A stretch of 64,000 bases of DNA from Anaeromyces robustus. Taxonomy: Eukaryota > Neocallimastigomycota > Neocallimastigomycetes > Neocallimastigales > Neocallimastigaceae. The stretch is taken from NCBI GenBank assembly GCA_002104895.1, contig MCFG01000041.1, positions 45,001-109,000 on the forward strand, written 5' to 3'. Numbering within the stretch: position 1 is the first letter of the stretch; every line of letters begins with the position of its first letter. Under the pieces are notes generated by a model. The model worked only from the letters and a program-made list of their open reading frames with translations, was not told the origin of the DNA and searched no databases. The position numbers and the translations under genes are program-made. This document shows, piece by piece, positions 47,574-62,480 of this stretch.

Positions 47574-50431
47574 ATGTCTAGTAAAAAGTCACAAATAACA
47601 TCATCCTCTAATAATTCTAATATACCAACTGGATTTCTAGATGTTCAACAAGTAAAAATTATTAATTTTTTTTTCTATTATTATTATTATTATTATTATT
47701 GCACATATTTCATTTTTATCAAATCATGGCTTTTTTTTAATATATTATTAAATCAATATTTTTTTGTTATATTTTAATATAATTTTTTTTTAGTTTTCTA
47801 ATTTTTTTTATTTATTAATTTTATTTAATATTACTAAAAAGATATTTTAAAAATTTTAAAAATGTCATATTTATGTGTATATATATATACATTATGATAA
47901 ATTGTAAATTTTTAATAATAATAATAATAATAATAATAATATCGGTTTGGGGATCATTTATCGTTTTATTATTTCACTACCATTAAATATTAACATAAAA
48001 TTGCAAATATTAATAAAAACTAAAAATACAAAATACAAAAATAATATTCATTTCTATTCATTCATTAAGCAATATTCCGTTGTAAGTGTAATAAATGATG
48101 GTAAGTAATAATGTTAAAGATAAATAAAATTTTATCCATATTATTAATAATCTATAATTATAATTATAATTATTATATTATTGTTTATTAGAATAATTAA
48201 ATAATATTAATTTTAAATTCTTTTTAATAATAATAATATCTCTCTTTTTATTTTTAATATATAAAATAATAAAAAATAATAATAATATTATTATTAATGA
48301 AAAAAGCTCATGATGATGGTATATGGTCAGTAAATTGGACTAAAAATACTAATAAAATAATAACAGGATCACTGGATGATAAAATTAAAATATGGTAAAT
48401 ATCTTTTTAAAATAATAATAAAAAAAAAGAGAAAAGAAAAAATATATATATATATATATATTATTGTTTTAAATATATTATATAAATGAGTATCAGTAAA
48501 ATTAAATAAAAAAAAAAAAAATACTAAAAAAATAAATATTTGTTGATAATATAAATCATCAAGGAATGGTGATCATTTTTCAATCATTACTTCTTTATCT
48601 GGACATTCACTTGGTATAGTTTCTATATCTTCTTCAGCATCAGGATATGGTATAGATATCCAAAATAATGAATAATGAATAATAATAATAATAACAATAA
48701 AAAAATATAAAAACACATATTTATATAAATAAAAATATTATTATTATATATATATTATTAATTTGTTATAATATATAATATATTTATTCTATAAAGAATT
48801 TGCTTCAGTTTCTTTAGATAATCAACTTAGAATATGGGATTTAAAATTAACAATACCGGCAATTATACAAGTCATTAATGCTGGACCTGGTAAAAAAAAA
48901 TAAAATTGCTATTACTAAATTATAATAATTATAATATATATATATATATAATATTAATATATTATTCTATCTGTTTTTATTTCTATTTATTTATATATTA
49001 AATATGAAGCTGAAGCATGGAAAGTAGCGTATTCACCAGATGGAAAATATGTTGCAACATCAAATCATTCTGGTAGTATTAATATATGGAGTGTTGTAAA
49101 TGGTATTAAAAAAACCACTTTTACATCTAAAGGAAGTTTTGGAATGTCTATCGCTTATGTAATTAAATCAAAAAAAAAAAAAAAAAAAAAAAGAAAAAAA
49201 AAATTAATATATATATATATTATATATAATATAAATCATTTCATTTTTATCAATATATATATCTATTAATATATATATATATATTTTTATAATTTAAAGT
49301 CACCTAATGGAACAATGTTAGCACTAGGAACAGAAAATGGCACAGTTTATTTATTTGATGCTGTGTTTGGAAATTTGAAAAGTACATTTAAAAGTAATTA
49401 TCTCAATAAATGTTATTCAAAAATCCAATTTAGTATATTTAGTATATATAATAAAACTATGAAAGAAAAAATTATATATATTTAAATATAATAACCTATA
49501 TGAATAGATTTTTTTAACCTTAATAATAATAAATAATTATTGATTTATTATGTATAAATAGATCATAAAAAACCAGTAAGAGCAGTAGCATTTTCAGAAG
49601 ATTCAACCTATTTAGCTTCAGGTTCTGATGATAATGATATAATGTTATATGATTTGTAATTATTACAATTACTAAAAATTTCATTTTAATTTTTTATATA
49701 TTTTATTTTATTTTATCTTATTATTAATTATATATTATTAAATAAATCCAACACAATAAATTAAATATAATATATAATTATCTTTATTTCTTTCTTTTTT
49801 TTTTTTAATTTAATAAAAAATAGGAGTTTAACAAAACCGGCATGTTTATGTACATTAAAAGGTCATACTTCTTGGGTTTTATCTTTAGCATTTAGTCCTG
49901 ATGGTTTTCATTTAGCATCAGGGTATATAAAAATATAAAATAAATATAAAATATAAAATAAATAGAATAAATAATAAATAGAATAAATAATAAATATAAT
50001 AAATAATAAATTATAAATAATAAATATGTTATGTTATGTCTATATTAATATTAATTTTCTTTATTTTCCTCATATATATAAATTTTAAAGATCAAGTGAT
50101 AAAACTGTTAAAATATGGAATATAGATGCAAAATGTTGTGTACATACTTTTGATGATCATTCTGATCAGGTAATTTATATTTTATATTTTATATACTTTA
50201 TATTATTTAAAATAAAATAATTAAAAATGTATTATGATAATAAATGATATATATATTATATTATATTATTTTATATTTTATTAATAAATCATAAATATTT
50301 TATAAAATATAAATATAAAGGTATGGGGTGTAGATTATAATCCTGATGGTTTAAAATTGGTTAGTGTAGCAGAAGATGGAACTATGATTATTCATAGAAC
50401 TTCTAATCAATCAGCTACACCACGAATATAA
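47574..50431 (+). CDS. SKI8: SKI8/WDR61 WD40-repeat protein
   Basis: Seven-bladed WD40 scaffold of the Ski complex (cytoplasmic 3'-5' mRNA decay) and, in many eukaryotes, of the Paf1 elongation complex. Eleven exons, all in frame: 47574-47651, 48070-48100, 48307-48394, 48564-48649, 48797-48889, 49010-49158, 49300-49393, 49562-49655, 49824-49922, 50091-50169, 50321-50431; 333 residues. It tracks human WDR61 throughout: [125 protein letters not shown]. The 31-base second exon supplies [10 protein letters not shown], exactly matching the spacing of the human N-terminal strand. Exon 1 adds a Ser/Asn-rich extension of about 25 residues. In fungi Ski8 also serves meiotic recombination; nothing here shows that role. 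Confidence 0.93.
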
Positions 50432-50904
50432 TAATAGTTTGCTACACTGCGAATAAAATAGTAATATTATATCAATAATAATTTATTGATATTATTAAGA
50501 TTATTATAATTATTATTAACTTTATAACTATAAATAAATAATAATAAATGATATAAATAAATAAATAAAAATATACATAATATTATATTTATATTATATT
50601 ATATTATATTGCATTATATTATGTATTAATTATTTTCACACTATTGTAGTAAATATATCAGTAAAAATCAGTAAAAAAAATATCAATATCATATCTAATA
50701 AATATAAAATCTATTAAAACACAAACACACACACACACATCACACATACACAAATTTAAATGAAGTAGTTCATATTCTTCAGTGTTTATATAATGATAAT
50801 TATATTTTAATTTATTGTTTAATGATTTTTATAACTAATTTATTTATATAAGTATTTATTTTTTTTATTTTTTTTTTAAGCTGTTTGAATTTTTATTTTA
50901 GTAT

Positions 50905-50940
<36 letters not shown>

Positions 50941-51638
50941 ATTTATCATAAAATGAATGAATGAATAAAGATAAAGATAAAACATTGATCAATAAACGTA
51001 AAATAAAAAAACTAAGTAAAGATAATATAAAAATATGAGAATATAAAAAAATAGAAAAGTTATAAAAGATATAAATATATTATTTATTAAATAACTACAC
51101 TAATTTATTTTATTATTTATTTATTTATTTATATTTATTTATTTATTTATTATTTATTTATTTATTTATTTTATTATCTTTATATTTATTATTTATTAAT
51201 ATATTGTTTTCTTTTATTATTATTCATTTTTTTATAGTGTAAAAATTGACGATTTAATTGTTTTATGTATTAAGAATTTTTTTTTTTTTTTAATTAAATT
51301 AACTACTAATTTTTATTTTATTTTATTTATTTTTTTTTATTTTTTATTTTTTAATTTTTTTTTAAATTATTTATAAATATTGTTTAAATTAGAGTTATAT
51401 ATTTTTGTTATTAATCTTTATAATTGTAATATATTAATTAAAAGTATATATATATATAAATTATGAAATGATAATTAATTATGTTTTATTCTATTATTAT
51501 GTTTTATATGCATTCATTCATTATATATATATATATATATTTATCTAAATGATGTAAATATAATAATTATCTAATTTCCCTTTCTTTTTTTTTTTTTTTT
51601 TTTTTTTTTAATATTAATATTAATATTTATTATTTTTA
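50432..51638. other. Spacer between convergent SKI8 and phosphatase genes
   Basis: AT-rich, with no frame of gene-like composition. Just after the SKI8 stop, tttgctacactgcgaataaa echoes the last coding codons (tcagctacaccacgaatata), a short tail duplication. acacacacacacacatcacacat lies at about 50721-50745, 34 T at 50906-50939, and TTTA repeats at about 51115-51170. Confidence 0.65.
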
Positions 51639-54160
<2,522 letters not shown>

Positions 54161-55795
54161 TTTTATTATTTATATATGTTATATTTAATTGTAATAATTT
54201 ATACTTTTTTATTACAAAATATATTAATTAAATTGAAATGTATATAAATATAAAACTATATTATTATATATAAACAGGATATATATAGAATTTTTTCAAT
54301 AACAAATATATATATGTGATTCTTGTATTATATTTTTTATTTTAAGTATAATAAAAAAAGAACAATGTAAATTTAAATGAAAAAAAAAATATGGTAAATG
54401 GAATTGCTATATTATTTAATAAGTATTTTGAAAAAAACAAAAAAAAAATACAAAAATATATATATTGTAATATACAAATGTAAGTACAGTATTGTTATTT
54501 TATATTTCTTGAATAATTTTTTTTTATTTTTTAATTATTATATTTTTTTATATATTTTTTAAAAAGAATAAATTATTTATTAAATAAAATAACACTGTTT
54601 TTGTTTTAAAATGTTGATGACTTTACTTTGCACAAATTTAAAATACAATTCCTTTTTTTTTTTTTTTCTAATTTAAATAAGATTATATTTAATTATTTAT
54701 ATATTTAAAGATTTAGTTGTTTTTATTATTATTTTAATTATATTATTGCCTTTGTCAAACTGATTATTTTTACTTAAATTATAAATTTATATAATTAAGA
54801 TATTAATAAAATTATAACTATTTATATATATATGAAAACGTTTTATTTATTGAAATAAATTAATGTCATATAAATATATTAGTTTTCAATATGTTCAAAT
54901 ATATTTATGCTTTATTTTTTTGTAATTATTGATAATGAAATGTTTAACTAAAAGCAAATATATAAAGATGTTGATTTTATAATATATACTTTTATGGAAA
55001 GACAATAATATTGATTAAGTCAATAATAAGAATTTCATTATTATGTATTTATCTTTATTAGAATATTTTTTTTATAATTATAATTTTTCTTTAATAATAA
55101 TTACTATTATATTTTTATGTTTTTTTACATATTAAATTATTATTATAATATTATTTTAATAATGTATTATATATAATATTAAAATATATATATAAAAAGA
55201 GAAAGAAATAAAAGTTTATTTTTATTTTAATTTTTTATATTTTCTATTATTATTCTTTTAATTATTATCAATATTTTATATTTTATTTTATTTTATATAA
55301 TTAATAATAAATTATTCATTTATATTAGCTAAATATATTATTAAAAATTTATTATAATTTTTAATAATTTATTTATATAATTCATTTATTTTTATAGAAA
55401 GAATTTAATATTAATATATTATAAATAGAATACACATATTTATTAATATATTTATTGGAATGAATTCTTTTTTCAATTAACATTTTTACCTAATAAAATA
55501 TTTTAGAAATAAATTTAATCAAACTTTTTGATATATATTATCAATGTATTGTAATATATAGTTAATACAATTGTAACCATAAATTAAAAATTAAATTTTT
55601 ATTTTTAATTTGACTTTAATTTTTTTTTTTTTTGATTAAAAAGATCGTTGATAGTATAGTTAAAAAATATATGCAATTATAAAATTTATAAAATTGGTTT
55701 ATTAACAACCACCAAAATATAAATAAAAGTAAAATGAAATGAAGAATTAAATATAAAAAGTATTAAGTTGAATAAATAAATAATAAGTAAAAATC

Positions 55796-56074
55796 AATAT
55801 TAAATAAATAAATAAATAATAAAAATAATAAAAATAAATAAATATATAAATAAATAAATAGATAAATATATTTATAATAAATAAATAAATATTTAAAAAA
55901 TAAATATATTAATAATAAATAAATATTTAATAAATAGATAAAGATAAATAAATAAATAAATTAATAAATAAATATATAAATAAATAATTGAATGAATAAA
56001 TAACTAAATAAATAAATAAAGATAAATAAATAAATAAATTAATAAATAAATAAATAAATAAATAACTAAATAGA

Positions 56075-56126
<52 letters not shown>
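55796..56126. repeat. Compound TAAA-type low-complexity tract
   Basis: About 330 bases of aaataaataaat with scattered aaatatata, aaagata and aactaaata interruptions; the last 60 bases are pure tetranucleotide. Confidence 0.9.
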
Positions 56127-56128
<2 letters not shown>

Positions 56129-56372
56129 TTGGTATAATTTTTATAATTATATTAACAACGAATTTTCATTTTTAATCAATATTATAAATTCTTATCAAAA
56201 ATTTTATTTTATAATTATAAAAGATTCTATTAAAGTATTGGTTAAAGTTACGAATAGAAAAAAAAAATTTTTTTGATTGTCATTAAAAATTAGTTAATAA
56301 TAAAGTAATTATAATTGAAATAAAAAAAACATGAGAAAATCTATATATTATATAATTGGGGTTTCTTTCTAA

Positions 56373-56575
56373 TTTTATTTTATTTATAATACTTGTATCT
56401 TATTCTGCTTTACTATTTATTTTATTTTATTTTATTTATAATACTTGCATCTTATTCTGCTTTACTATTTATTTTATTTTATTTGTAATACTTGTATCTA
56501 TTCTACTATATTATTTATTTTATTTTATTTATAATACTTGTATCTTATTCTGCTTTTCTATTTATTTTATTTTAT
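56373..56575. repeat. Minisatellite, four units of about 50-60 bases
   Basis: Four copies of a unit containing tataatacttgtatcttatt followed by ctgctttactatttatttta. The units differ by single bases and by the number of ttatt pentamers, and the third copy has lost a few bases. Spare ttatt repeats continue to about 56590. Confidence 0.92.
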
Positions 56576-57059
56576 TTTATTTTATTTTATTTTCTATTTA
56601 TATTCAATCCATTAATAATATACAAATATTCTTTTAATATTTATTTTTATTTTATTTTATTAATAAATTATATAAATTCTACAAATAGGTTTTTTTTTCA
56701 ATTTAATATACATAAATATATATAAATAACAAATAAAGGAGAGTTCTTTTGAGTTAATTGTTTTATAATTATTTACTAAAAAATCTTGGATTCATTAGAG
56801 TTGTAGTATTTTTATAAATATTATTTCTTTTATATTTAATATAATATTTCAATACTACTTTAATAATATAACCCCTATTTAATAATTCTTTAATAATATA
56901 ATAAATATTGAAATTTATAAAATGTTTGAAAAAAAAATATGAAATATGAAAGGGTTATATTTGGTTTAATTAAATAAGTTAATTTACAAAAAAGTTGTTT
57001 TTTCCAAAAAAAAAATAATTTTAATATTATATTAATTTTTATTTTACTTTTTTAGTAAC

Positions 57060-58242
57060 TTTTTTATTATATTTCCACTGTTTATAAGAATTGGTTTAAA
57101 CAATATATATCTACTCGTTCCATATTCTATAGTTTGGAAGATTTTCGTATGGATTTAATGAAGTATATTTGTATTAGCAATGTATTTTCTACTTCTGATT
57201 CTACAAGAATAATTGAATCTATTATAGGGATATGGGATTATTTATTAATTAAAATTAAATATATATTTAATCAAAAAAGAAAAAATGTTAATTAATATAA
57301 TTTACGAATAGTTATATTTTAATGTAAACAAAATTTATATTTTTTTAATTTTTTAGTATATTTAGTATTTTAATATTCCTCCTTTAGAAATATATATATT
57401 TGGTATCTTCAAATGCATGCTACTCGAAAAAGTTAAAAATGGTGATGGTCGGGGGATCTTTTCCTATATGCATTTAAATAATTAGAATCATTAATAACAT
57501 TTAAAGAATCTATTTTTTTATGATTTGGATCCATGTTTATTTCGCAATCTTCATCATAATTATTATCAGCAATATCTAATGTAAATGTATGTATATTATC
57601 AAGATGTATTAAACTTTTAGATGTTCCAAATTGTAAAATTAAAGTTAGTAATTGTACTATAACATTTTTGAATTTACTTGTGAGGGTTTGATTAAGTCCA
57701 CTTTATTTAACGAATATTTGAGTAAAGAAGATAAGTTAAATGATTCAAGTAATGCTGATGGTGGATATTTAAAATCTTGTACAAAAGCAAATGATCAGTT
57801 ATGGGAAATATGAGAAGGATTTCCTTATGATATTGTTAATGCTCCAAGTAAAACTTAAAACGGTTTGGATTTATAATCCAAAATTAAATTAATGTATTTA
57901 TTCTAGTAATAAAAATTCTATAGAGCTTACATGAAAGAACTAATGAAAATGATAAATGGATTATACTTATTTTGTTGAAAGGTTTTTATAAATCGGAAGC
58001 TAATAACTTTTGTTTTACTGTTTCTATTATAAGTGAAAGAACTATACTTAATACTGATTGTATTCTTGGATATAATAACAAAAATAAAAGTATATATTCA
58101 ACATTAGATAAAAAAATGTTTAGGTTTACTTAGCAGCGATGTTAAAAATGAAGATTGATTAACACTTAATGTTTGTGATATAAACAAGAGTGATTAAGTA
58201 TTTTATTTCAATTTATGGAATAATTAACCTCTTAAATAAATC
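57060..58242. pseudogene. Cluster of decayed gene fragments, both strands
   Basis: Three pieces have normal amino-acid diversity but no complete gene. Plus, about 57066-57294: NWFKQYISTRSIFYSLEDFR and RIIESIIGIWDYLL. Minus, about 57434-57713: VIVQLLTLILQFGTSKSLIH, TFTLDIADNNYDED and NMDPNHKKIDSLNVINDSN. Plus, about 57665-58242: STLFNEYLSKEDKLNDSSNA, FCFTVSIISERTILNTDCIL and LTLNVCDINKSD then VFYFNLWNN. The last piece has several in-frame stops and at least one frame change. I do not recognise any of the families. The head-to-head order suggests two different dead genes or a rearranged one. No terminal repeats or transposase/polymerase motifs were noticed. Confidence 0.55.
58144..58242 (+). 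repeat. Inverted duplication, arm A
   Basis: The 99 bases starting aaaaatgaagattgattaac are the 3' end of the gene relic and are followed by 14 A. They reappear in inverted orientation at 58545-58643 with only three mismatches by my count. Confidence 0.93.
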
Positions 58243-58256
58243 AAAAAAAAAAAAAA

Positions 58257-58399
58257 TACTTCTCTTTAGGTTTAATAAGAATTATCTATTAAATAAAAAA
58301 AAATATTTTAGTAATAAATATTAAAATAAAAATTAATATAATATTAAAGTTTTTTTTTTTTTTACTCGAAATCTAATATATTTTATATTATTATTATTA
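58257..58399 (+). repeat. Direct duplication, copy 1 (block B)
   Basis: About 140 bases beginning tacttctctttaggtttaat, directly after the poly(A) that follows arm A. It is repeated in the same orientation at 58722-58857 with a handful of differences. Confidence 0.93.
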
Positions 58400-58512
58400 C
58401 ATTCTAGAACTTATAAATTTATAATATTATATAATATTATTATATTCTATTATTTGTTATTATCATTTTTATATTAATATTTTATTTTATTGTGTAATTA
58501 TTAACCATAGAT

Positions 58513-58513
<1 letters not shown>

Positions 58514-58545
<32 letters not shown>

Positions 58546-58643
58546 ATTTATTTAAGAGGTTAATTATTCCATAAATTGAAATAAAATACTTAATCACTCT
58601 TATTTGTATCACAAACATTAAGTGATAATCAATCTTCATTTTT
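58514..58643 (-). repeat. Inverted duplication, arm A' with poly(T)
   Basis: 31 T (58514-58544) followed by the reverse complement of arm A: gatttatttaagaggttaat onward to aatcttcattttt. The poly(T) is the counterpart of the poly(A) after arm A, so the whole A-plus-poly(A) unit is inverted. Confidence 0.93.
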
Positions 58644-58721
58644 GATATATATATAATATACATATAATATACATAAAATTATTATTTATAATTACAAAAA
58701 AAAAAAAAAAAAAAAAAAAAA

Positions 58722-58857
58722 TACTTCTCTCTAGGTTTAATAAGAATTATCTATTAAATAAAAAAAATATTTTAGTAATAAATATTAAAATAAAAATTAA
58801 TATAATATTAAAGTTTAGTTTTTTTTTTACTTGAAATCTAATATATTTTATATTATT
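58722..58857 (+). repeat. Direct duplication, copy 2 (block B)
   Basis: Begins tacttctctctaggtttaat immediately after 26 A (58696-58721) and follows copy 1 through taatataatattaaagttta and gaaatctaatatattttata. It shares poly(A)-then-B order with the first locus even though arm A is inverted here. Confidence 0.93.
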
Positions 58858-58905
58858 ATTCTTATCAATTATTCTTATTATTTATTATTAATTATTAATA
58901 TTGAA

Positions 58906-58939
<34 letters not shown>

Positions 58940-59438
58940 ATTATTATTATTAATTAGTATTATTTATTATTTCTTATTATCATTATTTATTATTTAAAAT
59001 TACCATAAGTTCTACAATCTATGTAATAAAAATGGCATATTAAATGAATATGATATGTGTATATTAAATTTAAAGATATTTTTTTTTAAATAATTTTCAT
59101 AATTAAATCATCCATATTAAATTTTTTATATTAAAAAAAAAATACTATATTAAAAATATTTAATAATTAAAAATATTTAATAATTAAAAATATTTTAAAA
59201 AAGTAAGGATTAAGAAAAGAATAAATACAAATTATTTTAATATATTTCATTATATATATCTTTTTTTTATCCTTATATTATTAAGTATATATATTTTACA
59301 AATTTATTAAAAAAAAGTCTTGTCATTATTAAATAAAATAAATTTCATTTATAAATATTGAATATATATATATATATAACAAATAATAAATAAATTATTA
59401 AAATCTATCTTTGATATTTAATAATAGCTTTATTATTG
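58858..59438. other. AT-rich upstream region of the SEC12 gene
   Basis: ATT repeats at about 58905-58990, then plain AT-rich DNA with taataattaaaaatattt tandem copies at about 59147-59196. No coding segment seen. Presumably contains the SEC12 promoter. Confidence 0.6.
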
Positions 59439-62078
59439 ATGGGTAAAAAATCAATTAATTTAAAAATAATGAAATCATTATATATTAATATATCTAAAAT
59501 CAATAATATATCTTTATTTATTATTTTTGTTTTAAAAAAAATATAAAACAAATACAATAATTTATATTTATTTTTAATATAAAATAAATTATTGTTTATA
59601 AATTATAGGTAACGAAAATAAAATTGAAAATTGTTTAGCTTCATTCAATACAGAATATCCAATTTATTCTTTAGCTTTAAGAGGAGATAAACTTTTTGTC
59701 GGTGGAGGAAAACCAAATCAATTACCAATACTTGTAATTGAAATAATAAATATGAAAGTTTTTTTTATACTGAATATTAATAACAATGATAATAATGATA
59801 TTGATACTAATACTGATACTGATATTAATATTTTTATGATATTTATTATATAATCACATATATAATTTTAAAAAAAATATATGAATACTTGAATCCAAAA
59901 TTTATAACATTATTTATAGAGTTGTTATTCGATAAAAGAAAAGGAATTTAAACTTGTTTCTAAACAAGAATTTAAAGATAATGTACATTTCGTATCAAGT
60001 ATAGCTATCCATCCAAAGGTATTAATAATTATAATTTGATAAATATTTAATTAAACAAATTTATAATAATTGTTTTATTTACTTTTTATAAATATAAATA
60101 TATACATATATATATATATTATTATTATTATTATTATTATTCTAATATCTAATATAATAAAGGAAAGACTAATTGCTTGTGGAATTAACAATACAGAAGA
60201 AGCTATTGAAAAAAGCGACGATGGAAATAAAAGTTGCAAAATTTTTAAATTTAAAAATAACGAGTAATATTTATATTTTTTATGATTAAATTCTTTTACA
60301 TTATTATTAAATTCTTTTATAATAGTATCATTAATAATAATATTTTGTATATATATATATATATATTTTTTTTTTTCATTTTTACCTTTACTTTTTTTTA
60401 TTTATTTACTTATTTTCAATATATAAATTATATAAAAAAATATACAATATAAAGATTTCAATTAATTAATGAATTACATTCATTAAAAGGAGATGCTTTA
60501 AATGATTTTCAAGTATGTTATTATTGATTTTTATTATAATGACTTTTTGTAATATCTATTCTACTCTATAATAATTTTTATTTGTAATATTATAATGTAA
60601 TATAAGTTATTAATGATAATAAAATTTATTTAGAATAATACTAAATTTAACGCAGATGGTACTCTTCTTTTAACAGCTGGTACCGATGGTTTAGTATGTA
60701 TAAATATTAGAAAATTGATTAAATATATTTAAATTAATGAACAAATATATATATATATATATATATATAATTTTAAAGATTACAATGTTTGATACAGTTG
60801 ATTATAAACCCATATTTGTTAGAGATCAAGGAGAATCAGTTTTAGATACACATTTTAATGAAACTGGATCATTGGTAAAGATTCAAATAATTTATATGAT
60901 ATTATTACGAATTATTATTAATATATTAATAATCATTTTTTTAGGCTGTTTCAATATCTTCAAAACGTTTGGTTGTTTTCAAGTCAGCTAATGGTTCAAT
61001 CGTTTATGAAATTTCTAATCCAACATTTAATGGTAAAAAAGAAGCTACATTTGCAGCAGCTAGGTAATATATATATATATATTTATTTAATTATAACTTT
61101 CAATAGTTTTTTTTATTAATATTAATATCTATTTTTAATATTATGTATTTAATTAATGGTATATTATTTCTTTATATATTTATATATTTATATATTTATA
61201 TTTATTTATTTATTTATTTATATATTTATTTATTTATTATAAAGATTTGGGCACGGTCTCTCCAAAAATAAACTCTTTATCATAGCTAATATTGATACAA
61301 AAAGATCCATTTTGTGCACAATAGATTTATCCAATTGGGAAAAAATGCATTCGAAATCTATCCTAAAATCTAACAATATAAAGAAAATTGATATTAGGTA
61401 ACATTTATTTATATTATATTTATTTATTATTTATTTATTTATTATTTATTTATTTATTTATTTATTTATTATTATTATTATTATATAAAGTCCAAGTGGT
61501 TCCTATATTGTATATGTTACTGCTGATAATTTAATTGGTCTTATAGAAACTAAAACACTAAGAGTAATAATAAGAGTCAAAACAGATGAATTAACAAATA
61601 ATGATGATATTATCACAAGTATATGTTATACTAAAGAAGAAAAAGAAATTATTATTGGAACTGACCAAGGTCATTGCAAATTATTATTATTGGAACGTAC
61701 TAGAGAATCCATCAGTAAATATAATAATATATTTCCATTTTAATATTATTAAATTTATGATTAATATAAATAATATAATAAATTATATTTTTTTACCATT
61801 ATAATTATTAATTTTAATTTTTAATATTTTAATATCTATTTAGTAAAAAGTGTTCTTGTATCTGTATCAATAATATCCATGCTTTGTATTTTAGTTCTTA
61901 TAATATATACTATATTATTATCTAGAATTGAAACAAAAACTAAATTTACAGAAGATTATGATGGTATATAATACTTATTAATTATTATTATAAATATAAA
62001 TAATATTATTATTACTTTATATATATTAATTTTTTTTATTTTTAAAAAAAATAATTTTTTTGTCAAATAGAACTATAA
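59439..62078 (+). CDS. SEC12: SEC12/PREB-like Sar1 exchange factor, ER membrane
   Basis: WD40-type ER membrane protein that loads GTP on Sar1 to start COPII budding. Exons: 59439-59442, 59609-59733, 59920-60018, 60163-60263, 60455-60512, 60634-60693, 60779-60874, 60945-61063, 61245-61397, 61491-61714, 61844-61963, 62071-62078; 388 residues, all phases fit. N-terminus MGNENKIE then YPIYSLALRGDKLFVGGGKP corresponds to PREB MGRRR...FPLYAL...AAGGGG, the glycine loop that binds K+ in yeast Sec12. Blades include AIHPKERLIACGIN, FNADGTLLLTAGTDGLITMF, FGHGLSKNKLFIIANID and YTKEEKEIIIGTDQGHCKLL. One membrane segment lies at about 349-372 (VLVSVSIISMLCILVLIIYT), then a short lumenal tail. Uncertain: the four-base first exon, and the last splice; unspliced, the protein ends YDGI instead of YDEL, with the same length. 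Confidence 0.87.
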
Positions 62079-62251
62079 GCAAATAATATATATAAACCTT
62101 TTGGATTAATAAACATATACGCCTTTAATCACTTCCGAAAATTTTTATTATAAAAATAATAAAAAATATTTTGATATATATATGTAAAATTAAAACATTT
62201 AATAAACAAAAACAAAATAAGAATAAAAATAAAAAATAAAAAATAAAAAAT

Positions 62252-62283
<32 letters not shown>

Positions 62284-62447
62284 TAAAAATAAAGTAAAAA
62301 ATAAAAATAAAAGCCAAAAGATAATCTAATAATAAATTTATTAAATAAAAATTATAATGTAATAAAATTCATGTATTTAATCAATTAATAAAAAAATAAT
62401 ATGTAATTTAATTTAAAAAGTTCAATAACACATATTAAAAGTAGTTA

Positions 62448-62480
<33 letters not shown>

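Larger units (their letters stand above)
54161..57059. other. AT-rich intergenic DNA upstream of the phosphatase gene
   Basis: No coding-like segment seen. It contains a compound TAAA/AAAT low-complexity zone (about 55796-56126) and a minisatellite (56373-56575) listed separately. Open frames at 56356-56725 derive from the minisatellite. Confidence 0.65.

Noticed and set aside
60070-60991. Two separate small plus-strand genes within SEC12
   Set aside because: They are SEC12 exons extended into introns; exon joins restore one WD40 protein.
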